Shown: piece by piece, positions 25,183 to 34,174 of the stretch
Layout: every line of letters starts with the position of its first letter
Numbering within the stretch: position 1 is the first letter of the stretch
Assembly: GCF_000482325.1 (NCBI RefSeq)
Contig: NZ_AXVA01000014.1
Span: 1-64,000, forward strand
Direction of reading: 5' to 3'
Source of the DNA: Bacillus sp. UNC438CL73TsuS30
GTDB taxonomy: Bacteria; Bacillota; Bacilli; Bacillales; Cytobacillaceae
Length of the DNA: 64,000 bases
The notes under the pieces: generated by a model
Seen by the model: only the letters and a program-made list of their open reading frames with translations
Told to the model about the DNA's origin: nothing
Databases searched by the model: none
Made by a program: the position numbers and the translations under genes

Positions 25183-25740
25183 ATGAAACAGTTTATTTAT
25201 GGTTTGCTTTTATATATGGCCTTAATGATTCCCCCTGTTGCTCATTTTTTAGAATCGATTATGATTGTCCATATGCATATGCAAATGCCGCTTTTGGTCT
25301 TTTCAGGATTTTTAATGGCACGATTATTTCAAATAAAATTCCCTCGTTTTTTTGAAAAGTGGAATGGCAATGGTATTCCGGGAATTATGTTATTTTTAAT
25401 CATCGCTGTTTATTGGACGATCCCGAAAACCATGGATGAAACCTTAACAATCCAGAGCGCCGAAATATTTAAATTTATCAGTTTGCCATTCATTGGAGGA
25501 ATCTCGCTTCGTGATAGTTGGAAAAAACTTAGTGTGATGGGAAAAAACACTGTTATTATCATTTTTACTGTTAAATATTTTGGCATGGGTTTGTTATATA
25601 TTGAAACACCCGTGCAATTATGTAATAACTATTTGATCATTGACCAATTAACTCTCGGCTGGGGGTTTTTGACAACGGCCATTTGCTTAGTCATCTATTT
25701 AATCTACACCGCTGTGATTGATCGTTCGAAATATGAGTAA
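25183..25740 (+). CDS. Polytopic membrane protein of the oxidase locus, possibly copper-related
   Basis: 185 residues with about five membrane segments. The second segment carries a Met/His-rich stretch, ESIMIVHMHMQMPLLVF (residues 22-38), which could bind copper. It starts 3 bp after the SCO gene with GGGGGAG as ribosome site, so the two are co-translated and it probably takes part in oxidase assembly. It recalls the small DUF1404/CtaG-like proteins encoded near terminal oxidases, but I cannot place it in a family with confidence. Confidence 0.6.
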   Translation: MKQFIYGLLLYMALMIPPVAHFLESIMIVHMHMQMPLLVFSGFLMARLFQIKFPRFFEKWNGNGIPGIMLFLIIAVYWTIPKTMDETLTIQSAEIFKFISLPFIGGISLRDSWKKLSVMGKNTVIIIFTVKYFGMGLLYIETPVQLCNNYLIIDQLTLGWGFLTTAICLVIYLIYTAVIDRSKYE

Positions 25741-25744
25741 AATA

Positions 25745-25803
25745 GAGAGACAGTATTTAATTACTCACGTATGTAAGGAGTGTGTCTGCTCTTTTTTCTT
25801 TTT
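25745..25803 (+). terminator. Possible terminator after the SCO operon
   Basis: GAGAGACA (25745-25752) can pair with TGTCTGCTC (one bulge) across a loop of about 30 nt, followed by TTTTTTCTTTTT. The long loop makes this uncertain. Confidence 0.35.
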
Positions 25804-25951
25804 CCAGAAACTATTCATTTTTGTTTGATTTATTTTTTAACACGAAATGAATTAAATGTTGTAAAATAGTCATAAGATTATCATTATTATGTAAATATAA
25901 TTCATGATAAAAGATTAATGGTAGGATAGGACCTGGATAGGAGATAGGAAG

Positions 25952-27022
25952 ATGAAAGAATTACAAATTGACGTTACACTTAGTTCAACAAGAAAACAAA
26001 AACCAGACTTTGACAACCTTGTATTTGGAACGGTCTTTACGGACCATATGTTTATCTGGGATTACACAGAGGGAACGGGCTGGCATGATCCGCAAATTAT
26101 TCCTTATCAACCAATCACTCTCGATCCTGCTGCGATGATTTTTCACTATGGTCAAACGGTTTTCGAAGGACTTAAAGCATATTTGACAAAAGATGAGCAG
26201 GTTTTGTTATTCAGACCTGATGAAAATATGAAAAGGTTAAATCGCTCTAATGACCGTTTATGTATGCCGGCAATTGATGAGGAATTGGCTTTAAGTGCAT
26301 TAAAACAATTAATCTCTATTGACCGGGAGTGGATTCCGGGAGTAGAAGGCACATCTCTTTATATTCGGCCATTTATGATTGCGACAGAACCACATCTTGG
26401 GGTTTCACCTTCCAAGAGCTACCGATTTATGATTATTCTTTCACCAGTAGGTGCTTACTATAAAGAAGGAATTAACCCGGTTAAAATTGCGGTTGAAAAT
26501 GAGTATGTTCGTGCAGTAAAAGGTGGAACCGGAAATGCGAAAACGGCTGGTAACTATGCAAGCAGTTTAAAGGCTGGGGAAATTGCCTATAAGAACGGTT
26601 ACTCTCAGGTGCTATGGCTAGACGGGAAAGAGCAGCGCTATATTGAAGAAGTGGGAAGTATGAATATCTTCTTTAAAATCAATGGAGAGGTGCTTACCCC
26701 TGAATTAAATGGCAGCATTCTAGAGGGAATCACTAGAAAATCAATTATTGAGCTTTTAAAATATTGGAATGTGCCGGTTGTAGAACGGAAAATTTCAATC
26801 GAAGAAATTCAGCAGGCTTGTCACGAAGGTACTTTAGAGGAAGCCTTCGGGACAGGAACAGCAGCTGTTATTTCACCAATCGGAGAACTCCTTTGGAAAA
26901 ACGAAAAAATGGTTGTCAATAATGGCCAAATCGGTTCAGTATCCCAAAAATTATATGATTCCTTAACCGGAATTCAAAATGGAACCGAGCCTGATCCGTT
27001 TGGCTGGACCGTTAGAGTATAA
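25952..27022 (+). CDS. ilvE: Branched-chain amino acid aminotransferase
   Basis: PLP-dependent class IV aminotransferase interconverting Val/Leu/Ile and their 2-oxo acids. 356 residues, the length of the larger (IlvK/YwaA-like) type. Key features: FHYGQTVFEGLKAY near residue 65, RPFMIATEPHLGV near residue 140, the PLP lysine Lys197 in GNAKTAGNYA, EEVGSMNIFF and EAFGTGTAAVISP. ATG follows AGGAGATAGGAAG. No T-box leader is visible in the 200 bp upstream. Single gene with its own terminator. Confidence 0.93.
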   Translation: MKELQIDVTLSSTRKQKPDFDNLVFGTVFTDHMFIWDYTEGTGWHDPQIIPYQPITLDPAAMIFHYGQTVFEGLKAYLTKDEQVLLFRPDENMKRLNRSNDRLCMPAIDEELALSALKQLISIDREWIPGVEGTSLYIRPFMIATEPHLGVSPSKSYRFMIILSPVGAYYKEGINPVKIAVENEYVRAVKGGTGNAKTAGNYASSLKAGEIAYKNGYSQVLWLDGKEQRYIEEVGSMNIFFKINGEVLTPELNGSILEGITRKSIIELLKYWNVPVVERKISIEEIQQACHEGTLEEAFGTGTAAVISPIGELLWKNEKMVVNNGQIGSVSQKLYDSLTGIQNGTEPDPFGWTVRV

Positions 27023-27049
27023 GAGTAAATTATATCTAAATTAAAGAAA

Positions 27050-27080
27050 GGCATCCGCAGTAAAATTGCGGATGCCTTTT
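27050..27080. terminator. Terminator between ilvE and the convergent germination genes
   Basis: GGCATCCGCA (27050-27059) pairs perfectly with TGCGGATGCC (27067-27076), followed by TTTT. Suitable for both directions. Confidence 0.85.
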
Positions 27081-27122
27081 GCATTTCTCAGTGTAACAAA
27101 TGTGGTAAACAAATAAGTGGAA

Positions 27123-28208
27123 CTAGCCCTTTTTCCTCACCATACCCACGACCAGCAGTATTAGTGGAATAAGAAGGCCAAAAGGGAGGGAAAATACTGT
27201 CCACCATTCAGCTTGCTGATTTGACTCAACAATATTTTTATTTACAATAAGGGTGAGAATAAGCGTGATGAACCCTAAAGGAAAAGTTAAACATTTATAT
27301 TCTCTAAGTTTTAAAATTTGACCCATACATAAAACCGATGCATAAAAATAAAGTGTGATTTTAATATAGGTTGTTGTGAACCATATGAACGCCATACCCG
27401 CTTCAATCCGTTGCCAAAAGCCAGCAATATTAATTTGTAGGGCTAGAACATAGGATACAAATTGCTGATTTTCGGAAAAATAAGTTCCGAGGCATAGAAT
27501 ACTGATTAATGTAACAAGAGTTAAAGCACTGCCACCCATTATTGTTCCAAGTAAAAAAGATTTTTTCGCTTTTATTGTTCGGTTTACAGCAGGAAAGACC
27601 ATTAAAAACAACACTAATTGCAAATAGGGGGTTCCAATTGATTTAAAGGCTGTTGCTATTACTGGCTTTATTCCATTTCCTAAGATTGGTTGTAGTTGCT
27701 GAAATTGAATCTCCGGGAAAATCGAAATGATAAAAATAACAAAAAGTAATAAAACAAATGGAAAGAAAATTTCAAAAGCGCGTGAAAAGGGCTCTAATCC
27801 ATAACGGACGCCCATCATCACAATGATGATAAAAAGAATATGAATCGCAAGAATGGGAGTATCCGGCAAAATTTGTACGGTAACGAAATCTCCAATTTGT
27901 CGAACAAAATTGGCAGTACTAAGAAAAAAATAAATAAAATAGAGAAGGGATATGATTTTTCCAAGCCATTTTCCACATATTTTTTCGCTATACTCAGCAA
28001 GGGTCATCGTTGGAAAACTACTTCCTAGTGTATTAAATAGTAATACCAGTAAAAGTCCCAGTCCGACCACAAGAATATTTGCTAGCCATGCATCTTGCTT
28101 CGCAGTATGTATGAGCCCGGATGGGACATACAAAATACTGCCGCCGACGATAAATGAAGCAACCATTATTGTAAATTGATGGGGTGAAATCTTACCCTTC
28201 TCAAGCAT
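27123..28208 (-). CDS. Spore germination permease, GerAB/GerKB family (copy 1)
   Basis: B subunit of a spore germinant receptor: an inner spore-membrane protein of the amino-acid-permease fold, 361 residues with ten hydrophobic segments. Family features: ISPHQFTIMVASFIVGG at the N-terminus, TAKQDAWLA in the first loop, FPTMTLAEY, QILPDTP, and the GFWQRIEA segment near residue 265. B subunits help bind the germinant. It is the last gene of a minus-strand group C-C-B, 49 bp after the nearer C gene. Confidence 0.88.
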   Translation of the reverse strand: MLEKGKISPHQFTIMVASFIVGGSILYVPSGLIHTAKQDAWLANILVVGLGLLLVLLFNTLGSSFPTMTLAEYSEKICGKWLGKIISLLYFIYFFLSTANFVRQIGDFVTVQILPDTPILAIHILFIIIVMMGVRYGLEPFSRAFEIFFPFVLLLFVIFIISIFPEIQFQQLQPILGNGIKPVIATAFKSIGTPYLQLVLFLMVFPAVNRTIKAKKSFLLGTIMGGSALTLVTLISILCLGTYFSENQQFVSYVLALQINIAGFWQRIEAGMAFIWFTTTYIKITLYFYASVLCMGQILKLREYKCLTFPLGFITLILTLIVNKNIVESNQQAEWWTVFSLPFGLLIPLILLVVGMVRKKG

Positions 28209-28257
28209 GCTTGTTCCTCACTTTTCCATTTGGGATTAATCCCTTTAAGACTAAGAC

Positions 28258-29460
28258 CTATTTATTTTCCATTTTATTAAGAGGAGAATTATTGATTGTA
28301 CCAGTTTGCCGGATCTTCATATCAACTTTGACGGTTACAGGCATCTGTGAAAACGTTTGGTCCCAATCCTTTTTATATTTTATCCAATCATTCGGTGCAG
28401 AACGATCGAGTGCTTCACCGAATCCGAAAATATCCGTTTGATAGTCTTTTTGAACATGGTGTATTGCCGTCTTAATGATTTCAGTAAGCTCTTTTTCTGT
28501 TTCTTTTTCTATATAGGAAATTGATTTTGGATTAGTTAAATCTAAGCCCTGACATTCAACTTCGGCAACATTTCCTTTTATTTTAGCCTGTACAAACCCA
28601 TGTGGTTCTCCCTTAATCATCTCTGTCTTTAGTTTGGATTTTGTGTGAACCACTTCAATTACTACTTTTCCACCTTGTGGGCATTTTATATATCCTACGC
28701 TGCTCTTCACTTTTCCTAAGGCGTAATGAATGGCTCTACCTTCTCTTTCATTCATCCATCCAATCAGTTTATCATTTTTAAAGATCGCCATTCCTTTATA
28801 TTGCAGGATGGTATTTGGTTTTGTCTGATCTAAATTTTTATTCGTTTCACCTGCATGTTCGTTTCCTATTATTTCAATCCCAGTTAAGATAGGGTTATTT
28901 CCTTCGCTCACCATGTTAGATGTTAGCTTATCTAATGTAACCCCCTCGGTTGGAGACCATGAGTTCGCTGATGTCTCGAGTGAAGCAAATAAACTATTCG
29001 CTGGAATCTTTTCTAATGGGGTTAATATTTTTAAAACAGCTGATGCATTAGAATTCTTGGATACAGCAATATAAAAATCATTCCGTACTTCTGAATTTCT
29101 TAATAGAAGGTCAATGGTTTCGCCAATCCCTTCTTTTGCTAATTTTTCTCCGATGACAAGAATTCGTAAGTGGGCAAAATAAAGCTTTCTTGGAGCAACC
29201 GTTGTCACTTTTCTTAATGCTTCGAATAATGTTTCTCCCTTGCTTTGATAAACAACTACGGGTGCTTTTCCACTGCCGCCTTTCTTAGAAGCAATTTCAC
29301 TAGGATTCACCACTTGAGCCGTTATAATAAATTGATCATTTTCTTTATCTATTCCTAATCCTAATAAAATGGAAAGTTCATTTAATTCTCTTCGGTTCCA
29401 ACAACCAGAAAGAAGGATAATAGAGCAGAAAAAAATGGTCATAAGGATTTTTCTTTCCAT
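28258..29460 (-). CDS. Ger(x)C-family germination lipoprotein (copy 1)
   Basis: C subunit of a germinant receptor. 400 residues; an N-terminal signal with lipobox LLSGC puts the lipid-anchored Cys20 next to the family sequence WNRRELNELSILLGLGIDK. The remainder is the three-domain GerAC fold, with FGFGEALDRSAPNDW near the C-terminus. GGAGGATTTAT sets the start. It is a tandem paralogue of the next upstream gene on this strand, clearly related along its length. Confidence 0.9.
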   Translation of the reverse strand: MERKILMTIFFCSIILLSGCWNRRELNELSILLGLGIDKENDQFIITAQVVNPSEIASKKGGSGKAPVVVYQSKGETLFEALRKVTTVAPRKLYFAHLRILVIGEKLAKEGIGETIDLLLRNSEVRNDFYIAVSKNSNASAVLKILTPLEKIPANSLFASLETSANSWSPTEGVTLDKLTSNMVSEGNNPILTGIEIIGNEHAGETNKNLDQTKPNTILQYKGMAIFKNDKLIGWMNEREGRAIHYALGKVKSSVGYIKCPQGGKVVIEVVHTKSKLKTEMIKGEPHGFVQAKIKGNVAEVECQGLDLTNPKSISYIEKETEKELTEIIKTAIHHVQKDYQTDIFGFGEALDRSAPNDWIKYKKDWDQTFSQMPVTVKVDMKIRQTGTINNSPLNKMENK

Positions 29461-29505
29461 ATAAATCCTCCAATCTGAATCAAAGATTCATAAGCAAATC
29501 ATTCA

Positions 29506-30720
29506 TTATGAGTCAGGTTTGTCCTTAATTTTATTTAAGGGAGAGTTTTTAATCATACCTATGTCATGTAAATTTACTGTTACTTCGATCTCTACCGGCA
29601 TGGTTTCAAAGATTTGTATCCAATCATTTTTGATCAAATGCCAGTAATCCGGGTTGGAACGACGAGCGGCTTCACCAAAACCAAATGGATCTATCCTATA
29701 TTTCTTTTGTGAAGCATTTAAAGCCATACGAATGTTTTGTTGAATTTTTTTCTCTGTTTTTATTTCTAAATGACTGATTGTTTCTGGTTTGGTTAAATCC
29801 AGTGTCTTACACTGTACATTCCCAACATTCCCTTCTGCCAATATCTTTATCATTCCATTTGGCTTGTGGTTTAAAATCTTTGTTTTTAAATCAGCTTTTG
29901 TATGAATCAATTCAATGTCGGTCGTACCTTTTTTTGGACAGGGTAGGGTTACAATCGTATCTTTAACATTTCCTAAAGCATAGTTGAGGCCTTTGCTCTC
30001 GTTATCTTGTAACCAGCCGATTAATTTATCCTTGCGAAATACTCCAATCGCATCATATTGCAAAAATGCAGCTGGTTTTGAGTGTTGGGTATTCTCTAAT
30101 GTTTCTCCTGTTTGAAAATTTCCTTTAAGCATAATCCCAGTTAATTTAGCATTCATACCTTCACTTAATATATCGTAAATCAATTGATCCAGCGTGATTG
30201 GCAGAGTTGGTGCCCATTCTTTTTCCGATGTCAGAAGCGAATCAAATAATTGTTGGACTGGTATTTTTTCCATGGTAGTTACTATTTTTAAGATATCTCC
30301 TGCTTTATTATTTTTAGCTACTGTAATATAAAAATCTGTTCGCATCTCTGGATCCCTAGATAAAAAGTCTAATGTTTTTCCTATCCCCTTTTTTGCTAAT
30401 TCCTCTCCAAACACAAGAAGCCGAAGATGGGAAAAATATAGGTTTCTTGGTGAAACTGTCGTTATTCTTCTAATTGCCTCGAACAATGTATTCCCCTTTT
30501 CTTGATAAATAACTACGGGGGAGTTTCCACTTGTTCCTTGTGATTCAGCAATTTCTCCGGGGTTAACGACTTGTGCAGTCACGATAAATTTACCATCTTC
30601 TATATCAATCCCCATTCCAATCACAATGGCTAGTTCATTTAATTCTTTTCGGTTCCAACATGAAGTGAGGAAAATAATAGAGCAGATGGAAATGATGATG
30701 AAAAGGAAATTTCGGTTCAT
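29506..30720 (-). CDS. Ger(x)C-family germination lipoprotein (copy 2)
   Basis: 404 residues with lipobox FLTSC followed by WNRKELNELAIVIGMGID, and the same domain plan as the adjacent copy (FGFGEAARRSNPDYW near the C-terminus). The two copies, 45 bp apart, presumably arose by tandem duplication and have since diverged considerably. AAAGGAG precedes the start. The upstream 230 bp, shared with a divergent gene pair, hold the promoters; sigma-G control is expected from the family, but I could not pick a convincing sigma-G site. Confidence 0.9.
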   Translation of the reverse strand: MNRNFLFIIISICSIIFLTSCWNRKELNELAIVIGMGIDIEDGKFIVTAQVVNPGEIAESQGTSGNSPVVIYQEKGNTLFEAIRRITTVSPRNLYFSHLRLLVFGEELAKKGIGKTLDFLSRDPEMRTDFYITVAKNNKAGDILKIVTTMEKIPVQQLFDSLLTSEKEWAPTLPITLDQLIYDILSEGMNAKLTGIMLKGNFQTGETLENTQHSKPAAFLQYDAIGVFRKDKLIGWLQDNESKGLNYALGNVKDTIVTLPCPKKGTTDIELIHTKADLKTKILNHKPNGMIKILAEGNVGNVQCKTLDLTKPETISHLEIKTEKKIQQNIRMALNASQKKYRIDPFGFGEAARRSNPDYWHLIKNDWIQIFETMPVEIEVTVNLHDIGMIKNSPLNKIKDKPDS

Positions 30721-30953
30721 GCCATTACTCCTTTAAGCTTTGAAAGCTAGTTATATACTCCCCAAAATATGGCTGTTTAAGCAATTAAAAATAGTAATTA
30801 TTTTTGTGCCTCGACATAAGTCGTCAAAAGCTGATTAAAACAATTTGTTAAGCATACCAATAGAATAGAATGGTTCAGTAAAGAATTGGATATTTTAATT
30901 AGAAAATTAGTTAGGAAAATAAGGTGATGAAATTTAAATAAGGAGAATGTCAG

Positions 30954-31187
30954 ATGCTAGGTGTTGCGGGGACAATAGTGGCAGCCATTTTGATGATGGC
31001 TTTTGAAATTCCTAACCTGTGGAAAAAAAAGTTAAGGAAAGAATTATGGGTATTTTCTATTTTAATGCTTATGGCTGCAGGATTAGGTATAGCACATAGT
31101 TTAGATTTACCCATTCCGAATCCAATTAATGGAATTACGATTATTTTTAAGCCATTAAGTGATTTTGTTTATGGGATGCTTAAATAA
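30954..31187 (+). CDS. Small two-helix membrane protein, germinant-receptor D-subunit-like
   Basis: 77 residues with two membrane segments (about 3-22 and 32-50) and an amphipathic tail. Small two-helix proteins of this size, encoded within or beside gerA-type operons, have been described as receptor D subunits that modulate germination in Bacillus. Assignment rests on size, topology and its place 17 bp before a B-subunit gene, with AAGGAG before the ATG. Confidence 0.6.
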   Translation: MLGVAGTIVAAILMMAFEIPNLWKKKLRKELWVFSILMLMAAGLGIAHSLDLPIPNPINGITIIFKPLSDFVYGMLK

Positions 31188-31204
31188 ACGTGGTGGAGAG
31201 TATC

Positions 31205-32317
31205 GTGAAAAACATTACCATTAGCGCCCGCCAATTTGCAATATTTGTAATTTTGTATTCTGTAGGGACTACCATCTTAGTGATCCCTGGAATTCTTGCT
31301 CATGAAGTAAGACAAGATGCGTGGATTGCTGCAATAATCGGTACAGCTATTAGTTTTTTGATCGTGGCTTTATATATTGCTATAGGGAGAATGTTCCCTA
31401 CGATGACACTAGTTGAAATCGTTGAAACATTACTTGGAAAATGGTTAGGTAAAGCCGTTTCTCTTACGTTTGTTTTCTTCTCATTTATCAACGTTCAAGA
31501 CTTATTGTACTATGTTGGAACATTCTTAACGACTCAAATCATACCGGATACACCACACGAAGCAATCCATATTCTATTTGCATGCATCCTGATCATGGGC
31601 ATTCGACTTGGTCTAGAAACACTGGCACGTTCTGCAGAACTGTTCTTTCCTTTATTTGTTTTTTTGTTCCTGTTACTAATAGTTTCCGTATTATTAACTT
31701 CCGATTTATGGGAATTTAAAAATATACAGCCTATATTTAAAACGGGAGTAAAACCGATGATCCGTGCGGTTTTTGCTTTTACAAGTATTTTCACTTTACC
31801 TTTAATTGTATTATTGATGATTTTTCCCATTTCCGTAACTCAAGTAAAGAAAGCTGAAAAAACCTTTTTTATTGCAATATTTATAGCAGGAATATGTTTA
31901 ATCATTTTGATCATATTAACTATTTTAGTTTTAGGACCTGAGACTAGTAGTAGAGAAATGTTTCCAAGCTATACTTTAGCTAGAAGGATAAATGTTGGAG
32001 GTTTTTTGCAACGGATAGAAGCCATTTTAGCAATTATGTGGCTAATAACAATTTTTTTTAAGATGTCGATTTATTTTTACGCAGCGGTCATAGGTTTTGT
32101 ACAAACATTCAACTTAAAAGATTATCAGCCATTTACATTACCTTTAGGGATGATTTTGGTTACGATCTCCTTTTTTTCACATCCAAATGTTACTCATTCA
32201 GCAAAGTTTGACAATGAAATTTGGCCAATTTATTCTTTGATGTATGGAATTGTTCTTCCTCTAACCTTATTAGCATTGAATGTAGTAAGGAAGTTAATAA
32301 ATCTGGATAAAAAATGA
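31205..32317 (+). CDS. Spore germination permease, GerAB/GerKB family (copy 2)
   Basis: About 370 residues, ten hydrophobic segments, with ISARQFAIFVILYSVG at the N-terminus, EVRQDAWIAAIIG, FPTMTLVEIVETLLGKW, IIPDTPHEAIH and GGFLQRIEAILA. GTG 31205 is preferred over GTG 31190 because GGAG at 31195-31198 lies 6 bp before it. It forms a plus-strand pair with the D-like gene, inverted relative to the C, C and B genes to its left and the A gene to its right. Confidence 0.88.
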   Translation: MKNITISARQFAIFVILYSVGTTILVIPGILAHEVRQDAWIAAIIGTAISFLIVALYIAIGRMFPTMTLVEIVETLLGKWLGKAVSLTFVFFSFINVQDLLYYVGTFLTTQIIPDTPHEAIHILFACILIMGIRLGLETLARSAELFFPLFVFLFLLLIVSVLLTSDLWEFKNIQPIFKTGVKPMIRAVFAFTSIFTLPLIVLLMIFPISVTQVKKAEKTFFIAIFIAGICLIILIILTILVLGPETSSREMFPSYTLARRINVGGFLQRIEAILAIMWLITIFFKMSIYFYAAVIGFVQTFNLKDYQPFTLPLGMILVTISFFSHPNVTHSAKFDNEIWPIYSLMYGIVLPLTLLALNVVRKLINLDKK

Positions 32318-32348
32318 TAAAGCTACCTTTTGAAGGTAGCTTTATCAT
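32314..32348. terminator. Strong bidirectional terminator between convergent ger genes
   Basis: ATGATAAAGCTACC (32314-32327) pairs perfectly over 14 bp with GGTAGCTTTATCAT (32335-32348). The stop codon of the plus-strand permease lies inside the left arm. Confidence 0.85.
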
Positions 32349-32363
32349 TTTATGACCACCTAC

Positions 32364-33983
32364 CTAATTTGAGTCAGGTTTAGGTGCAGGGGTATCTTCA
32401 CGTGTTATATTAGTTTGACTTATTAATCGTGGCCGTTTTGACATTGCCCATCTAGGGAATCGGAAAATGGCATCCTTTTGATCGTCTTTAATGAAGGGAC
32501 CGAACGGTGCCATATAAGGTACCCCAAAAGAACGTAAACTGCACATATGAAGAACCAAAGCAATCAAACCTACAATGATTCCAAATAAACCAAATGATGC
32601 AGCAAGTCCCATGAAAGGGAAGCGTAACATTCTGATTGCAATAGCTAATTCATAATTACTAACAATAAAGCTGGATATGGCCGTAATCGCGACAACAATA
32701 ACCATGGCAGCAGATACAAACCCCGCTTCAACAGCTGCCGAACCAATGACAAGTGTTCCGACGATGGATACTGCTTGGCCGATCGCTTTCGGCATTCTTA
32801 ACCCTGCTTCACGTAATATTTCAAAGCTAACCTCCATTGCGAGTGCTTCAATAAAGGCTGGAAACGGGACACCTTCCCGCTGGGCCGCAAGAGTAATGAG
32901 TAATTGCGTTGGCAGCATTTCTTGATGAAAGGTGGTAATAGCAATATAAAAGGAAGGTGCTAATAATGCGATAAAAAAACCGACATAACGAAGGATCCTA
33001 AGAAGTGTAGTAATATCCGCCCGGTTATAATAATCCTCAGGCGACTGTAAAAACTGTGCGAACATGACTGGAACAGTCATCACAAAAGGTGTGCCATCAA
33101 CTAGAATGGCAATACGGCCCTCTAGCAGATCGGCTGCGATGGCATCAGGTCGTTCTGAATGGTATATGGTAGGAAAAGGTGACCATTTAGCATCCTGAAT
33201 TAATTCTTCGATATAGCCTGTCTCTAAAACACTATCGATCTTAATTCGATCAAGGCGTCTTCGGACTTCCTCGATTATTTTCTCATTTGCAATTCCTTTT
33301 ATATACATGATGGAAAGGTTTGTTTTTGATACTTTTCCAATTTTCCTGGATTCAATCCATAGGTTGTGGTCTCTAATTTTCCGTCGTAATAATGAAGTAT
33401 TGACCCGTATATTTTCTGTAAACCCTTCTCGAGGTCCTCTGATTGTCGTTTCTGTCGTGGGTTCCTCAACTGATCGTTCTTTTCCCCCTTTCATTTCAAT
33501 TGCGAATCCTTGAGTATATCCATTAAATAAAAGAATGACTTTCCCATTTAAAAGCGAATCCAGCAGAAGCGTAAAATCATTTATATCTTGAATGTCTCCG
33601 ACTGTTAAAACCCTTTCTTTTAAATAGGGTAAAAGGTTTTCTTCGGTGAAGAGTTCTGATTCACCATATGATGTTCGCAAATCAATCATTAGTGATTCCA
33701 TAATGAAGTTTTGAATGGATTGACTATCTATCAAGCCGTCTGTAAAAACGATGCAAGCCCGAGTCTTTCCTTCCTTACCGATTCTGATTTCCCTCATAAT
33801 AATGTCGTCGCTGTTTCCAAACAATTCTTTAATTATTTGGATGTTATCCATTAGACTTGGCCTTAAAAATTCACTATTTTGTTCAGGTTGTTTCGGTTGA
33901 CTTGTTTGTTCTGTTGCCTTTTTTTGTAAATCTTTCCACTTGTCCTTAAACGACCTTTTGCTTTTCATTTTGAAATAATTCAA
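32364..33983 (-). CDS. Spore germination receptor A subunit (GerA family)
   Basis: 539 residues: a large hydrophilic N-terminal domain (1-290), then about five to six membrane segments and a C-terminal tail. Family landmarks: REIRIGKE, RGPREGFTENIRVNTSLLRRKIRD near residue 195, ATDLLEGRIAILVDGTPFVMTVP-like text (here AADLLEGR) near residue 290, PSFYIAITTFHQEMLPTQLL near residue 365, and the conserved LSFGVPYMAPF-type end (here SFGVPYMAPFGPF). Only A gene in the window. The start is TTG after GAGGG; an ATG five codons later is the alternative. Confidence 0.9.
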   Translation of the reverse strand: MNYFKMKSKRSFKDKWKDLQKKATEQTSQPKQPEQNSEFLRPSLMDNIQIIKELFGNSDDIIMREIRIGKEGKTRACIVFTDGLIDSQSIQNFIMESLMIDLRTSYGESELFTEENLLPYLKERVLTVGDIQDINDFTLLLDSLLNGKVILLFNGYTQGFAIEMKGGKERSVEEPTTETTIRGPREGFTENIRVNTSLLRRKIRDHNLWIESRKIGKVSKTNLSIMYIKGIANEKIIEEVRRRLDRIKIDSVLETGYIEELIQDAKWSPFPTIYHSERPDAIAADLLEGRIAILVDGTPFVMTVPVMFAQFLQSPEDYYNRADITTLLRILRYVGFFIALLAPSFYIAITTFHQEMLPTQLLITLAAQREGVPFPAFIEALAMEVSFEILREAGLRMPKAIGQAVSIVGTLVIGSAAVEAGFVSAAMVIVVAITAISSFIVSNYELAIAIRMLRFPFMGLAASFGLFGIIVGLIALVLHMCSLRSFGVPYMAPFGPFIKDDQKDAIFRFPRWAMSKRPRLISQTNITREDTPAPKPDSN

Positions 33984-34174
33984 GGTTTTTCCCTCTTATT
34001 TCTACTATATTTAATGTTATTATTTCCGCTTGAATGAGGCATATTCTATTTAAAAGAGGATAATTAGGATTCCATTTATAAAAAGATGGAGGAAGAATGA
34101 GGTTTAATTTACCAGTGAATAGTTGAAAATAATAAATGTTAATTTTTTTACGAGTAGGGAAGGATTTTAACCAA

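Noticed and set aside
25741..25951. T-box leader before ilvE
   Set aside because: No T-box sequence or specifier-type stem seen.
30721..30953. Sigma-G promoters for the germination genes
   Set aside because: Expected from the family, but no -35/-10 pair fitted well enough to report.
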